Shown here one piece after another: positions 35,101 through 47,676 of a DNA stretch of 47,687 nt. The stretch spans positions 1,705,539 to 1,753,225 of the forward strand of contig JAAAKB020000013.1 of NCBI GenBank assembly GCA_010014835.2. Reading direction: 5' to 3'. The notes below the pieces were generated by a model. That model ran no database searches, had not been told where the DNA came from, and worked only from the letters and a program-made list of their open reading frames with translations. This DNA comes from Apostichopus leukothele. Its lineage: Eukaryota; Echinodermata; Holothuroidea; Aspidochirotida; Stichopodidae. The position numbers were made by a program, and so were the translations under genes. Within the stretch, counting starts at the first letter, position 1; every line of letters starts with the position of its first letter.

Positions 35101-36268
35101 GTCCAATCTGAATCGCATTGTAGAGCGGTTCATTTCTTGAATTCGTAAAAATCGTATACCTTTTTCCATTTATGCTATATTATGATACCAATTAGGCGCT
35201 GGCCTCAGGTTCAGCCGCTTTGATTGATGAGCCACTGATGTTTGAAGGCTCGATGCTCTCTCCACCTCTCTCCGCTCTCTCGCTTTCTCTTCCAACACAC
35301 ATACATTCTCACTAATGATCCTCTATAAGCTATCATTATATACTGCATCGAATCAGCAGTGAACCATAACATCTCATTTGGCATAATTAGGTTCATTTTA
35401 TATCGTGGCGATGTACACTGTTGATAGTCTGTAAAATACTGTATAGATTACTCGTTGTATGGCCTATGGTAACTGAATATCAGCCATCATTGAAAGTGGG
35501 GCGATGCCATCGAAACGTCGGCGACGTTTGTTATTGTTCGATACTACGCCAAGTATACACAATTTCTTGGTTTCTGCTAATGAGTAGTGGCTAAGATAGG
35601 ATGGAATGAGAGATTCGTGTCATGAGTACATTACATGTTTAGGCCATCCCATCCGTAGCATGACATTTTAACCCCTCCCCCGACACGGGGAAGGGGTCAG
35701 AGAAATCTTGAGGGCAATGATTTGAAAAAGAGTTTAAAATTATGACAGGAGAGTTAAATTATTTCGCATTTGGGTCCAAGGAACGGTCAGGAACTGCCTG
35801 ACGAAATACTTGAAAATTTCATGAGCTTCAAGTTGCAGTATAACCTATAGACAGCTTTACCGGGGCTTCGTTCCCTGGACCCACCAGGGGCCCTCGAGTG
35901 GGCCCTTGGACTAAACGCCTACGGGATAACACTACATACTCACGGTGCGGCCTTTGCCAGCTGTCAATCAACGCTAATGGTCATTGGTCTTACCCTGCCC
36001 CCCCCCCGTCCCCTGTCCATCCCTGGTTTCTGAGGGAGGCTGCCATTTTATAGAGGACATAATATTTTTGAATGTGATTGCGTCTATGTGTTTTGTGCTC
36101 GAAAGGCAAAAGGCCGCTGATATATAATGCACCAAACAAGAAACACGAATAATACTGACAGTTGATTGCTGGAATGGGGTGGGAGGGGGGGGGCCGGGGA
36201 TTCTGGACCCATTTGGAAATACCTGTGACTAACCGAGGCTATGGTTGTGAAGCCCCCGGCATGACTAG

Positions 36269-36368
36269 NNNNNNNNNNNNNNNNNNNNNNNNNNNNNNNN
36301 NNNNNNNNNNNNNNNNNNNNNNNNNNNNNNNNNNNNNNNNNNNNNNNNNNNNNNNNNNNNNNNNNNNN
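36269..36368. other. Assembly gap (100 N)
   Basis: Exactly 100 N. The left flank is G-rich (a run at 36180-36200). No gene spans this gap visibly, so linkage of the sequence to its right with the WNK locus rests only on the scaffold. Confidence 0.99.
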
Positions 36369-38159
36369 ATCCTATCTACACCTAAATCCAAATGGCAACA
36401 GGAAGTAGGCTCTGAGGGATGCAAGAAAAGTTTAAAGGAAAAAAACCCAGTTCCGCTAACATCTTGCAGATTCTGACAGAAAAAAAATACCTGTATTTGT
36501 AGAGGTAATCATTATTACCTTCTCACTCTCCTTCTACGATTTCAAAAAAGGAGTGAACTATCAGTATTATCCTCGATATGTATTGGGTAGTGTCAACAAT
36601 TTGATATTTAACAGACACAATCATAAGTTACAGAGAAACTTCTCATTTTAATATCTATGAGATCTGACATAAGGGTGATAGTTCCATTTTGTTTTGCTTA
36701 AGGCCTAGGTTCCAATTTCTTCCATGTACTTGATTTTCATCCATGTTATTAATATTTCCACATCTACTTAAATTGCCGATAACTTTTGCAAAACTCTCGT
36801 GCACCATCTAGCCCAGGGAAGTTCACCGTCCTTTGCTGGATACAACCCCAGAAAAATTCAATACGCAAAAATGTAATTCAACAAATCAAACGCTCTTGGC
36901 TGTCCACTCTGCAAACAAGAAGAATTGACAGAAAGCACTTTACCTACTTGCCAAGGAAGCATTTATGCCAAGGTATGTGAGTATGCAATGCTAATCACAT
37001 GGTACAGTACTTTGCCGTTTGTCTCACAACCAAACGACAAAGCAACACAGATAGCATTCAAAAAACAATCCTTGAAAATAGCCTGGCCAACTGTAATATT
37101 TCCTAGTCAACATAATACTGTATGTACTGTAACTCTGTATATTATAAAATTTCAAGTAACAGATTCAAGTACTCTATATTGGTCAGCATTATGTGGTTCT
37201 GTGTGAGTTTATCCCTTAAGTTACGTACATGTTTTGTTCAAATTACAGTTAGACTTTTTGAGTAGTTATATGTGCTTGAGAATGATGACGAGCAAATATC
37301 AAAGTTGCACGGAACTATCACAGTCTACAAATGTTCAAACAAACACAGAAGAAACTAATACACCCACTGGTTCTCTACTAAAAAGGTGAATATATTTGAA
37401 AGGTGAATATATTTGAGCTTAGCAGAACCTGTAGATGAATCAATTCTAGAATTGCAGGTAAATATAGGTAATTGGAAATGCAAACTACTGTAAAAGCCTT
37501 GAAAAGTTAATTATGAAAGGGAAATAAGGCTGGAAACTTTGGTAAGCATGTGCCAAGGATTGAGAGTTGTGAGCAGTCTAAGGCTGACAAAGGTTTAAAA
37601 GAAAAATTGAAATATATGAATAAAAAAGGATGATGGAAAACTTAAATTTCTTTCAAACGTAAGAAAAATAAGCTAACAAAACTAATTTAACCATTACAGT
37701 ATGTACATAATTATCATGAGATTTATGTAAACATTGCATGTGCTTCAATTGCCATTTTTAAAGTTCACCTTGATTTGTTTATGCAATATTTCCTTTAAAA
37801 AAAGAAGCTTTTCTTTACTGGACATTAACCACAGATTTATAGAAATGCCAGCCACTTGACATAATAACCAGGATTTATAGTTTGTTTCTTTGATGATGGA
37901 GAAGTTGTTCAACATAAGATTCACTATCACATAAGATTAAAGACCATTGTTTGGTTTGCTTCTCCTGTAAAGCATTAGTACACAAATCATGATAAATGTT
38001 ATGAAGGGATTGAAAATCCAACCAGAAAACAAAAAGGTTTAGTGGTTCTGATGGCTCAACATATTCATAGTGTGGTAAGCCATACATGTTAATATTCATG
38101 AACTTTTGCACACCAAAAGGAAGAGGGATTATCTAATGACTACTGCGGCAACATGTTGA

Positions 38160-38975
38160 TAAAGTCTACTTAGTGACACAGTATAAAAACAGATATGCAT
38201 GAATATTAATGAGGTCAAAGTTTATGATCTCAAAAGTATGTACCTAGAAACTTACATTATATTATTCTAGCACATGTATAAAGCTAATTCGACATTCTAC
38301 TTCATAGACATCTGATTAAGAATTTTAAGTTCACTAATTAATGTTCATGATATGCACACAAAAAACAACACGGTTGATTGTATGAATGAAGTGTGACAAT
38401 TAACCTAATATGCCAAATATGAAAACCATGGAACATGACATAAAGTTGGAAACATCATGAAAATGTGCTTACTATGTACCAACATCACCTACCAGTATGA
38501 TCCAATTTAACACTAAGCCCGCCCATTATTAATTTTTATGTCATGTGAACCAAACACTGTACCCATCTTGGGGCATCTACCCTACCAAGTATGACATTGA
38601 TTCAATTTGTGTTTGTTCAGAAATCATGTTTACTAGCTGGTTTTGATGATTTCCTTTCCCATTCAGCCCCACCCATTCATGAATATTAATGAGGTAAAAA
38701 TTGTTGTTGCAAAAGAACATATACTTACTACGTAGTTACATCACCATACCAAGCATGAACTAAATCAGACGTATGGTTGACGAAGAGGTGACATGTCATG
38801 AATCTTATGTTAAGCCCCGCCCTCCCATTATTCAAGTCATGGTGACCAAGAAAAATAGGGCACATCTACACATCATGGAGAGCATCCACCTACCAAGTAT
38901 GACATTGATTCAACTTGTGTGTGTTGTGATATCGGGGTTTACAAGCTAGCCGTCACACACACACCAGCAGGACTC
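38160..38975. repeat. Internally repeated element with CA-rich end
   Basis: TACCAAGTATGACATTGATT occurs at 38583 and 38891, and CATGAATATTAATGAGG at about 38198 and 38678. Related degraded modules (CCTACCAGTATGATCCAATT near 38490, ATACCAAGCATGAACTAAAT near 38744) lie between. The block ends in a CGTCACACACACACC tail. It looks like an ancient non-coding interspersed repeat; class unknown. Confidence 0.6.
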
Positions 38976-39109
38976 AAGTTTACTGAGCATTCGGCATTGT
39001 AACCAAAAACTACAGTAATAAAGGCAAGTGCTGCTTCATGTGATGGCTTTCTAGAAAATTCAAATTAAAAATTGCTTCTAATGGAGTAAAGTATTAACTA
39101 TACTGGATG

Positions 39110-39490
39110 TTAGCATGCAGGGCAAATTTAATGGTAATCCGGTTGTCCGAGACTACCAAATTTCTGTTCAGACAACCAAAATCAGGATTTGGATGTCATC
39201 TGCTGGACAACTAGCTGTTTACATCAAATTCAGATCACATTGTAACTAAGTACATCTCAAATGGTAAAATGATTAAATTGGTAGCATCCTCCATCAGTTT
39301 GGAGATACTGAACCTCAAAAACTGGTGTTCTATTCATCAAACATATACATCTCTCCTGTGTACATTATAGTCATTTGCTATTTTTGCAACATATTTTCTG
39401 GACAGCCAAATTTACTGTTCAAACCACTAAAATGTCAGACTTTGTTGTCTAAGCAACATTCAGGAAAAATCCCTTAAAAATTTGCCTTGA
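39110..39490. repeat. Possible degraded repeat with GACAACCAAA-type modules
   Basis: GGTTGTCCGAGACTACCAAAT, CAGACAACCAAAATC, GGACAACTAGCTGTT, GGACAGCCAAATTTACTG and CAAACCACTAAAATGTC recur as related words within 400 bp. No protein coding seen. Confidence 0.35.
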
Positions 39491-40439
39491 CATAGAAGCC
39501 AGCCATAATTCACTTTCAAAACATTGTCATAATTTTGTCAATTATTTATGCTCTGTGTATTTCCAGATCTCTCATACAGATCATTGATGCTTTAGAGTTG
39601 ATATCTCATTCAAAATCTGTGGATAAGAATGCAATAACAGCTTATAAGGAAAGAAGTGAGAACAAAAATACCTACTTTGGAAGGACATGAAGAGTCCGAT
39701 TTGCAGACTTCACCAAACTCTGGGTTCGAATATAATACAAATGGGTAATGGCTCGGATGGAGGAAAAGCTCTTGCCCAAAGGTAAAAAGGCCAAAGTTGA
39801 AAGTAAATAGAGAAAGGGTAAAAGCAGAGAAATGCTGGACGCTTGGATAGAACATCATCAGTTTGATGAAGCGTGAGTCTAAGAGAGTGAAATGAGAAAA
39901 AGCTTGTAAATGTTTTGCAATTTAAAAGTAGAAAAAAATCGCATGTAGATAAAAAAATTCATATTTAATGATAGGCCTATATAGATCAAAACTAGGAAGG
40001 ATTATAAAGGGAATAAATTATGACATGAGCAACAAACCTGGTCTTCAAATATCTAAAAGAAAACACTTTCTCTTTTTTTCTTTTTAAAACATTGGTATGT
40101 TTGACCTCATATGATCTAATATGATGACAATATGATAAAACACAATTATAGTATCAGACCATCAAGTTTAAAGAGCAGTTTATTTTCTTACTTGATTATG
40201 TTTACCTTTTTTTTTAAAACTGATTGAGATGTTAGAAACCTCACAACTTTGAAGTTTGCTCACTTGACTAGCCAAGTTGCATAATTTTGAAGTAATGAAG
40301 TTGAAATTTAATTTTTTTTTAATAACACTAAAATTATAGTATTGGAGACTTCACAGATTAATTAAAGCTTTAATTTTGGAGTTATCATGTTTAAAAGGTT
40401 TACATACTTTGATGCCTGTTGTTTTCATGTGATTTCAAT

Positions 40440-40920
40440 TTGATTCTTGCACACACCAGGCTGAGCCTACACACTAAGGTATGAAGTTCAAGGAAGATAT
40501 ATACTTCTTGTGTTATCAAGAATTTACAAGTCCCCCGTAGGACCTCTTGCGAGGTCGAACAGGGGTAAACTCCTTTTAGTTGTTTACAAGATTTTCAGAC
40601 TTCACTTTCAAGGTTGACTGCAAATGACCTTTGACCTCCGCCAATGCTAATAGGGTTCTTGTACTCAACAGCTGAATCAACATAACATGTATGAAGTTCA
40701 ACAAAGATTTACTTTTCTGAGTTATCGTGTTCACAAAGTTTTCAGCCTCTGACCTCTATGGACCCCAAATGACCATTGAACTTCACAGAAACAAAAGGCT
40801 AAGCTTGTACTCAATAATACAGATCCTAAAAGCAATTATGAAGTTAATCCACCAGTAACTCTTGCATGTGTCACATACATACACACACACACGCCATAAC
40901 CACCGCATATATTCTATTTG
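40440..40920. repeat. Second internally repeated element with CA-rich end
   Basis: TATGAAGTTCAA-type modules occur near 40480, 40690 and 40838, each followed by a motif like GTTATCxxGTT--ACAA. The block ends CATACATACACACACACACG. It contains a stem-loop GACCTC-TTGC-GAGGTC (40541-40556), itself flanked by CCCC and GGGG. It is similar in design to the element at 38160-38975. Confidence 0.55.
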
Positions 40921-42306
40921 CCTCTGGCAAGGAATCAAACAAGGAATGAAAGTTTTGGAGGGAACCTTTGGACCATGTATAGATCCATGCAAATTTAAAC
41001 TTTAAATCCCATGACCAAATCAAATTAACCTATTGAGTAAGTTTAGCACATACACAAAAGAAAATGGAAAAAATACAGAAAGAAGGAATAACTATAGAAT
41101 TCCCCTATACTATTGGAAACTACCTTTCTGAAAACTAGGGCCGTGACAGTGAAACCAGTAATATTTACTTTTATTTTGAGAATGATGCAACATTATGTGG
41201 GAGTTTCACAAAATTATCCACTGAGCCTCCTTTCTAAAGGCATAGACGATTTGGTCATAGAGCCTGCAGAATACATTGTTTCATGAAAATATTCAAATCC
41301 ACTGCGACTCTGTTCTGGGGTGGAGGCTCAGTCACATTGGGTGATAAAATTATAATTTGAGAACAACACAACATGGAAGTTTTCAATAATATTGACAAAG
41401 TCCAGTCTTCTTTTTGCGGTGGAGGCAAAATCGGGGATCAAAACTATATTGATAACAGGATGTTGACTGCATGTACAGAAAATATTATGAAGTGAGGTTT
41501 CAAATGAGTGAGGTAATACTACTTACTAGTTGTACCGAAAGAAATGGCAACATTCAGTATTAGCAACTAAGGTACAGCTTAGTCATAAAATAATAGTCCT
41601 TAGTAGCCTATTAAAAATAATAGTAGCCTATTAAAATGATGTCATATTTTAATTAACTTGAGTTAGGCTGGGCCTGTACTCGGTTACTAATCGATACCCA
41701 TCTGGTTGCCTTGGTAAGGCTAGCTAACTATTCACCTGTCCTATACAACTTCGTTAGTTTCAGACAATTGACAGACCCTTCAGTTGCAGTGCCGGTGTAA
41801 ATTCAAGATGCTGATTTGAGGTTATAATCATTTACAGAAGCGAAGATCTGAGGATCCCCTCTGGATTCGATCATTCATTGCTTTTACTTGCCGTCTTTCG
41901 TTGACAAACAGATGTTTTATTTGGCAGGTACTGAACAAACACCGACGTCAAATGTACATTTGATACTACGTAGAGATTATTCAGCATTTCTAATGCTGAC
42001 CAGTACAGCTAAGTAGTTATTTTCTAAATATCGGTTCCTCTCCATTGACAAACTTTTGATTCACCGTGTCCGAAGCTGTGGGAAAAGAAGAGTCTTGATT
42101 GCAAGAAGCGACTGAAATAATTCATCAAATAATAACAAATATGAACAAACATTACATTTATATCATAGCTGATAATTAGCTGACGTCTCCATATATATTT
42201 GGTCAGAAACCCTAATATGTTTTACTTTATCAGGTGACTGAGCATGTGACTTGTGCTCATTTAAAATGCAAATATATATGTAAACCAGTCAGAGCGCTTT
42301 ATTTTG

Positions 42307-42452
42307 TGACGTCAATTATAACCCACATCATTTTCCTGTAACGCTCACTCAACAACCCGGCAGTGGGTCACGAACTCTGACCTTCTCAGAGAAATTTGTT
42401 ACCAAAAACCGGCCAAAAATACTTCGAGAAAGTGGACAAAATCCCTAAGACG
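42307..42452 (+). promoter_or_regulatory. CRE promoter and non-coding first exon of a plus-strand gene
   Basis: A full CRE, TGACGTCA (42307-42314), lies about 140 bp before a strong donor AAGACG|GTAAGTGA (exon end 42452). CpG dinucleotides are frequent from about 42300 to 42660, in contrast to the surroundings. The next plus-strand exon I can support is at 47253. A second CRE/ETS-like block with its own donor lies near 43091-43103. Confidence 0.4.
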
Positions 42453-45400
42453 GTAAGTGAACGATAAGTTAAAGTTTTATGCATCGTTTAATGTATTTAA
42501 GATTAATGCTCTTGTCGTTTCGGCTTATCTTTGACGGTTTTTTGGCAGGCGTATGTTCACGAACCATCACTGTGCACGAAACCCACGTTTGCAGTATCGT
42601 AGCCTGTTTTGCAGAGCGCGATTTGTGTTTAGCGTTTAATTTGGCGTCGTTGATAATCATTGCCGCCCAGTAAAATCATACTTATCATATCCGAACATTT
42701 TGCATCCTTTTTTTACGCAAATGTCTGATTTTTACGATGAAAACCTTAGCTAACAAGCCACGTATACTCGAACCGAATTTTCGCGGTATATTGGTGCTAT
42801 ACAGGGCCTTGTTTGTCCCCTTAACTTTGACCCCTTTGTGCCCTATGTCAAGCCTAGTTTTTGTCCGAAACAACTGACCCTGTGGCGTAAAAACAAAGAA
42901 ATAGATAGCAGAAGTGATGGCCATTCAGTAACGACATGATTGATAGTTTAATGTAAGTCTTAAAATGATATTTATGACATTTTTGCCAGCATAAAGCATG
43001 AAAATTTGGATTGGGAGGAGGTTTTCAATATGGCGTCGTAAGCCGTATTTGGGGTGGATCCCAACGTTGAAAATGATGAGGTAGATTGCCTACGTCACGG
43101 AAGGTAAATACACTTGGTTGAAGCTTTGTCTGTATTCACACATTGGGCTGTACACTGCAGTTATTGTACAAATATGAGTACAACTGTTTGTGAACTGTGG
43201 TTTTTTAAGTTCTATGGATCAAGAAAACTAAGATTTTGGAATAGAATTTAGGAGTTGTAATATTGAAAGGATAAATATATAGAAATGCTAAGGTAGGCTA
43301 CAAAAAGAATAAGGAAACAAGTGACATACTGTTTAAAAAAAAACAGATCTCAATGAGTGGAGGAACACTCTCCTTTTTTTTTGTAATAATTTAGTATGGA
43401 AATTATGCAAATAATTGGTAATATTATGAGATGGTTATAAGATGCATGCAGTGTAAGCCATACTAGTATCATGCCATGTATCATGTTACATATTAAGCAC
43501 ATGGAAGGCTTTGGTTCAAATGGCCATCGTCCAACAATCTTGCTCTCCTTGTTTTCCTTTTCTTTACCACAACCGGAACTTTTCACCAAGATCAATTTCA
43601 CTGTAAATAATTTTAATGTCATAGTGTTTCCCTTGACTTTTTAAAGATGAGTTGCTGATTGCAAACAAACAAAAGATCAGTTTTTGAATGTATAAAAAAT
43701 GTATTATGGTGAAACCCTGGCATCTTTTTTTTTGGGGGGGGGGGTAGAATATGGAAAATACAAAAGTTTTCAACATTAAGTCATTGTATTGGTCAGTAAA
43801 AAGCACTTTAAGGTTCACCATGTGAAGGAAAGTAAGTTGAATTAGACCTTCGATATGTTTCTGTGCCAGTCATATTTACCCCAAAAACCCTGAATAATAA
43901 CAACTTATAATGTTTAAGTTGAAAGGTCTACCTTTTATCCCCCACCCCCACTCCCTGCAAAACACCAGCTACCCCTCAGAATTACCAATCCCACAAAGAT
44001 TTATAAATGTGTGCAAGTAAGAGGCCAACTAGAGACAGTTGTACCCTGTAGACAAACTTCACAAAGAGTGCCAACATTTTATAAACGTAACACCAATTTC
44101 ACACATTAGTACAAGATTTAAAGGCAGTTGCAAATTCACATTGCTAACTATACAGCGCGATTGCAGAGGTTTGTTACTTCATAAGCGGCATTAGATATTG
44201 TCTGATGAAATGATTAGCTTATAGGCCTACTCTGCAATCAGATGTCTGGAAATTTAGGTACTCTGCACTCATCGTATACAAAGCTGTTTGTGGAGCTTTG
44301 ATCTCTGTTAAATTTACTTTAAGTGGGAAGAGGTTTGTGACCGGCCTATCGTATAGCTTCTGTAAGCACAAGTTATAACGTTAGAAAGTTTGTCACTTCT
44401 TCATCACAAATTATATGTAATAATGCCGATAAAACACAGCAGCCATTCTGATGTTTCGAAATAAAGAAACTGACTGATCGCATTCCGTTTTCCATTTGAT
44501 CGCATTTTCGACAAAGATAGCATTGCATATATGAAGAAATATGTCCAGGGTTTGAAAACCTTGCAACCATCCGAACCAGGTTACGTGGGACATTTATAAG
44601 AATATAGAAAAAGCAATCAAGATAGTTGTTGACAAAATAAGAAGAGAAAACATCAGTACAAGGGTGTTTTCCGTTCATTTCATTGTAAAGTGTCTTTTCA
44701 TATCGCTCTGCAGTGGTTTGCAGTGTGCTTTGCGAACAATAGAGGGAAACCGCCAAGACTTGGAAACGTGTGTGCAGGAAATTTTAGTAAAGTTAACACT
44801 TTACATTCCCTACGAATAGTAGCATATCAGTTTGAATGCATTGTGAACTTTGCAGAAAGTTCAAAGTATGGAAATATCTAGCCTTGTTGGATTGCTTGTG
44901 AGATGCTGTTACCATAATTTGAAAGGGCTAGAACTGTAGTTTCATTTAAAATTGCAGTGTACAAAGAATCTGTCTCAAAAGGAATAAGGCCAGGGATAGA
45001 ATAAGTACTACTCAACTCAAAACACTTGCAAAGCTTCAGTAGTACTGTTCAAGGATCAGAGAGAGCTATGTACTGAAATGTTCATGTCAGAAAACCAAGT
45101 GAAATGATTATGGTGGCCATTTTGAGTAATTTTGCTTCGTTTGTTGTAGATGTGTGAGGTTTATGCAGAGTGTCGTCCTTGAATTCGTGCACAGTGTATA
45201 GACAGTGGAATTAAATTTACAGAGTTACTTTTGTTATGTACACCAGTTGAATAGTCAACACTGAGCCTATAGTTGTTCAAGGTTAGTTTACAGAGGGCTT
45301 TATTAGTCGTTCCATCAACAGTTCAACACCAGTACCATTGGAGTAATGTTGATAAAAGCTGTTGCACTGGCAGCATACATACTGTATAACTAATTCATAT

Positions 45401-47263
45401 GAGCTACCAGTATGGGTTAGTCTAGTATACATATGCAATCTAATACTTTAATATCACATCTAATTGTATGTAAATTACAGTATAACTTGTTTGTTGTATT
45501 GAGCAATGGATGTATGTATTACTGTAGTAATTCCAAGCTGCAGTTCAGTCTCACAGAATTTATTCTTCCCTAACCTTCTTACCCTTTAGCAGGAAATAAT
45601 CTCAAAAGCAAGAGTGACCTTTGCCCTCAAAGTACTTTTGTTCCAATCTACTGTACTAGTGCAAGAGTCTGTACTGTGATGGTTGAAAGGCTGTGTGTAC
45701 TATACTGTCAATTGTGTACTGTGACCATATCTGCCAACACCTGGCACAGACTAGTAGTAGTATCACACACACAGTATATTGTATCGTCAAATAGTGTGTG
45801 TTATTGCTATCATACCTAGGCTGTTACACAGTTATAGCCCTGTGCTGTTAGTAAAGAAGGAAGCAAGTCATGGCTCTTGACCTTTCACCCCAACAACTTG
45901 AAGCCTTGCTAAATATTTATTCTATCAAAATATTACAGAGAAACCTTTGACCTGTTGAGTGCTAAATTGGGAGGACTGTGGTTGCTGTGTTGGCAATTGA
46001 AGAAATTCACAATATTTTAAGCAAGTGATTAAACATGCTGTGCTGTATATGCAAAAATTCATGTACAGTACATAGAAAATTATCATTCAGATTGTGTCAT
46101 GACAGAGTTGTTGGCATTTCTATAGTGCAGTGTCAGTACAGCTGTGCTTGCCATGTTCACACAGTGTAGGAGATTTCTCATGAAATGAATGTCTGGAGTA
46201 AATTGGCATATATATTAACTGATGGGACAAAGAGGGGATGGGTGAGAGGGAATGTTTTGTTTGTTGCCGAGAGCACATTGTTACCCAAGAACATGATGAG
46301 GACATGTGGTGTTGCTGGGTGTTGCTGGGTACCTGACATGTGACTAGGCACTTTAGAATGACTCCATAGCTTTTTACTTGTTAGGCATTTTTGGGTTGTC
46401 CCCATTAGTAATACATATATTATTTAAGTTCCACATCAAAGTCCTTTTGGTACGAAAAAAATGTCAAGTGCTTTTAAATTTGAAAGAATAAGGTTACTTG
46501 TGAGTGGAAAATTTCACAAAACTTTAAACTGGGAGTGCTAAGTCATTGCAAAACCATGTACATTAATGATCAATTTTTATTATCATTTATTATCATCATT
46601 CATATCTAAAAAGACATTCTGTGTACATATTGGACCTGTAGAATAATTCAAATGGAGCATTTTTCTCAAGTGGGTTGCTACCATGTTGTTGGATGAAAAT
46701 GTTGTATTCAGCATATAAGCATTGTGGTTTAAAAACTATTTCAATACTCATTGTTCCTGCTCTTTGGGCTCAAAGTGATGTGTCTGTACATGGCATATAT
46801 TGTAGGTTCAAGAGTGGTCATACTGTTAAAGGTCTATGCCATGACCGCCAGCCCCCTAAACTTCATCATTTTCATGAATTATCATTTCCCCCACTGTACT
46901 TTCAGTGTCTATATGTATAGTAAGCTGTTCATGTAGATCTGAAATTTGATGATGTCAGGCTATCAGTTTCCTGAATTTATGTATGTTCCAAACACAGCTC
47001 TGCATTACTGTATATATATAATTGCACACTCATGGAGTTGTGTGTGTGTGTGTAAACAACAGTTGGACTAGAGCATAACAATGCCCCAGAGGTACAACCA
47101 GATGAGAGCTCTGTTATTAAAGTACTATGATTTATTCATGCAATGGGTTTACACACTGGTTTCATTGATTTTACAAAATAGTCATTTCTATTCTTTTTTT
47201 TCTCTCCCTTTCTCTCTCTCTTGTTTTCTCATAAAATTTTTCTGTTCTAAAGAGCTGACTGGG

Positions 47264-47389
47264 ATGGATATTGTAGAAGTCCAAGATGTTCAACAGATGC
47301 AAGAGGATGATAATCAGGAGACAGTAGCCACCACTGTAGATGATGAATCCCCAACAATGGTAGCAACAAGTATGTCAGGAATATCAGAG
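47264..47389 (+). CDS. Acidic N-terminal coding exon of an unidentified protein
   Basis: A pyrimidine-rich tract (47190-47245) leads to the acceptor TTCTAAAG|AGCTGAC (exon from about 47253). The ATG at 47264 opens 42 codons to a donor ATCAGAG|GTGCGA, phase 0. The peptide starts MDIVEVQDVQQMQEDDNQET and is rich in Asp, Glu, Gln, Val and Thr, with no Lys or Arg. That composition is typical of transactivation or disordered regions of transcription regulators. I do not recognise the family. It is probably spliced to the non-coding exon ending at 42452 (intron about 4.8 kb), and further exons lie off the right edge. Confidence 0.55.
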
Positions 47390-47641
47390 GTGCGACTTCA
47401 TCCTTTTCTGCAGTGAATAACATTCATTGCTAAAGTTTAGGGAGTCTTAAGCTGCATTTTTTACTCTTTATGGCTTGCCAAAATTTGACGATACCATACG
47501 CTGGGCAATTAAGAGCAATTTATTCAAGATGTGAGAAGAAAACGATATTTTACTGTAACCTAAGTCTGCCATGAACAATAAAAGTCTGGCAGTAATAGTT
47601 TGCAAAATGAAACAAGCAAGGGTTGAAATAAGGATTTGTGG

Positions 47642-47676
47642 ACCAGGAGCCACTTTCTAAAAAAGTGGCTCCTGGT
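47642..47676. repeat. Perfect 15-bp inverted repeat at the right edge
   Basis: ACCAGGAGCCACTTT (47642-47656) and AAAGTGGCTCCTGGT (47662-47676) are separated by CTAAA. It may be the terminus of a foldback or MITE-like element cut by the window edge. Confidence 0.9.

Larger units (their letters stand above)
30451..36268. other. Non-coding or unrecognised stretch before the second gap
   Basis: It contains open frames up to 141 codons (34465-34890 plus; 34326-34586 minus, hydrophobic), none of which I recognise. Short perfect palindromes occur at 31461-31495, 32122-32141 and 35513-35529. A CT-rich run lies near 35255-35295. I see no supported gene. Confidence 0.5.

Noticed and set aside
35490-35530. 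Possible hammerhead ribozyme because of CGAAAC and GTC
   Set aside because: The required CUGAUGA core is absent.
42685-42924. Basic 79-codon minus-strand frame facing away from the 42.3 kb promoter
   Set aside because: Short and unrecognised; position in CpG-rich promoter DNA makes chance openness likely.
44373-44756. 127-codon open frame on the minus strand
   Set aside because: It begins at a non-ATG codon, lacks recognised domains and overlaps open frames in other phases.
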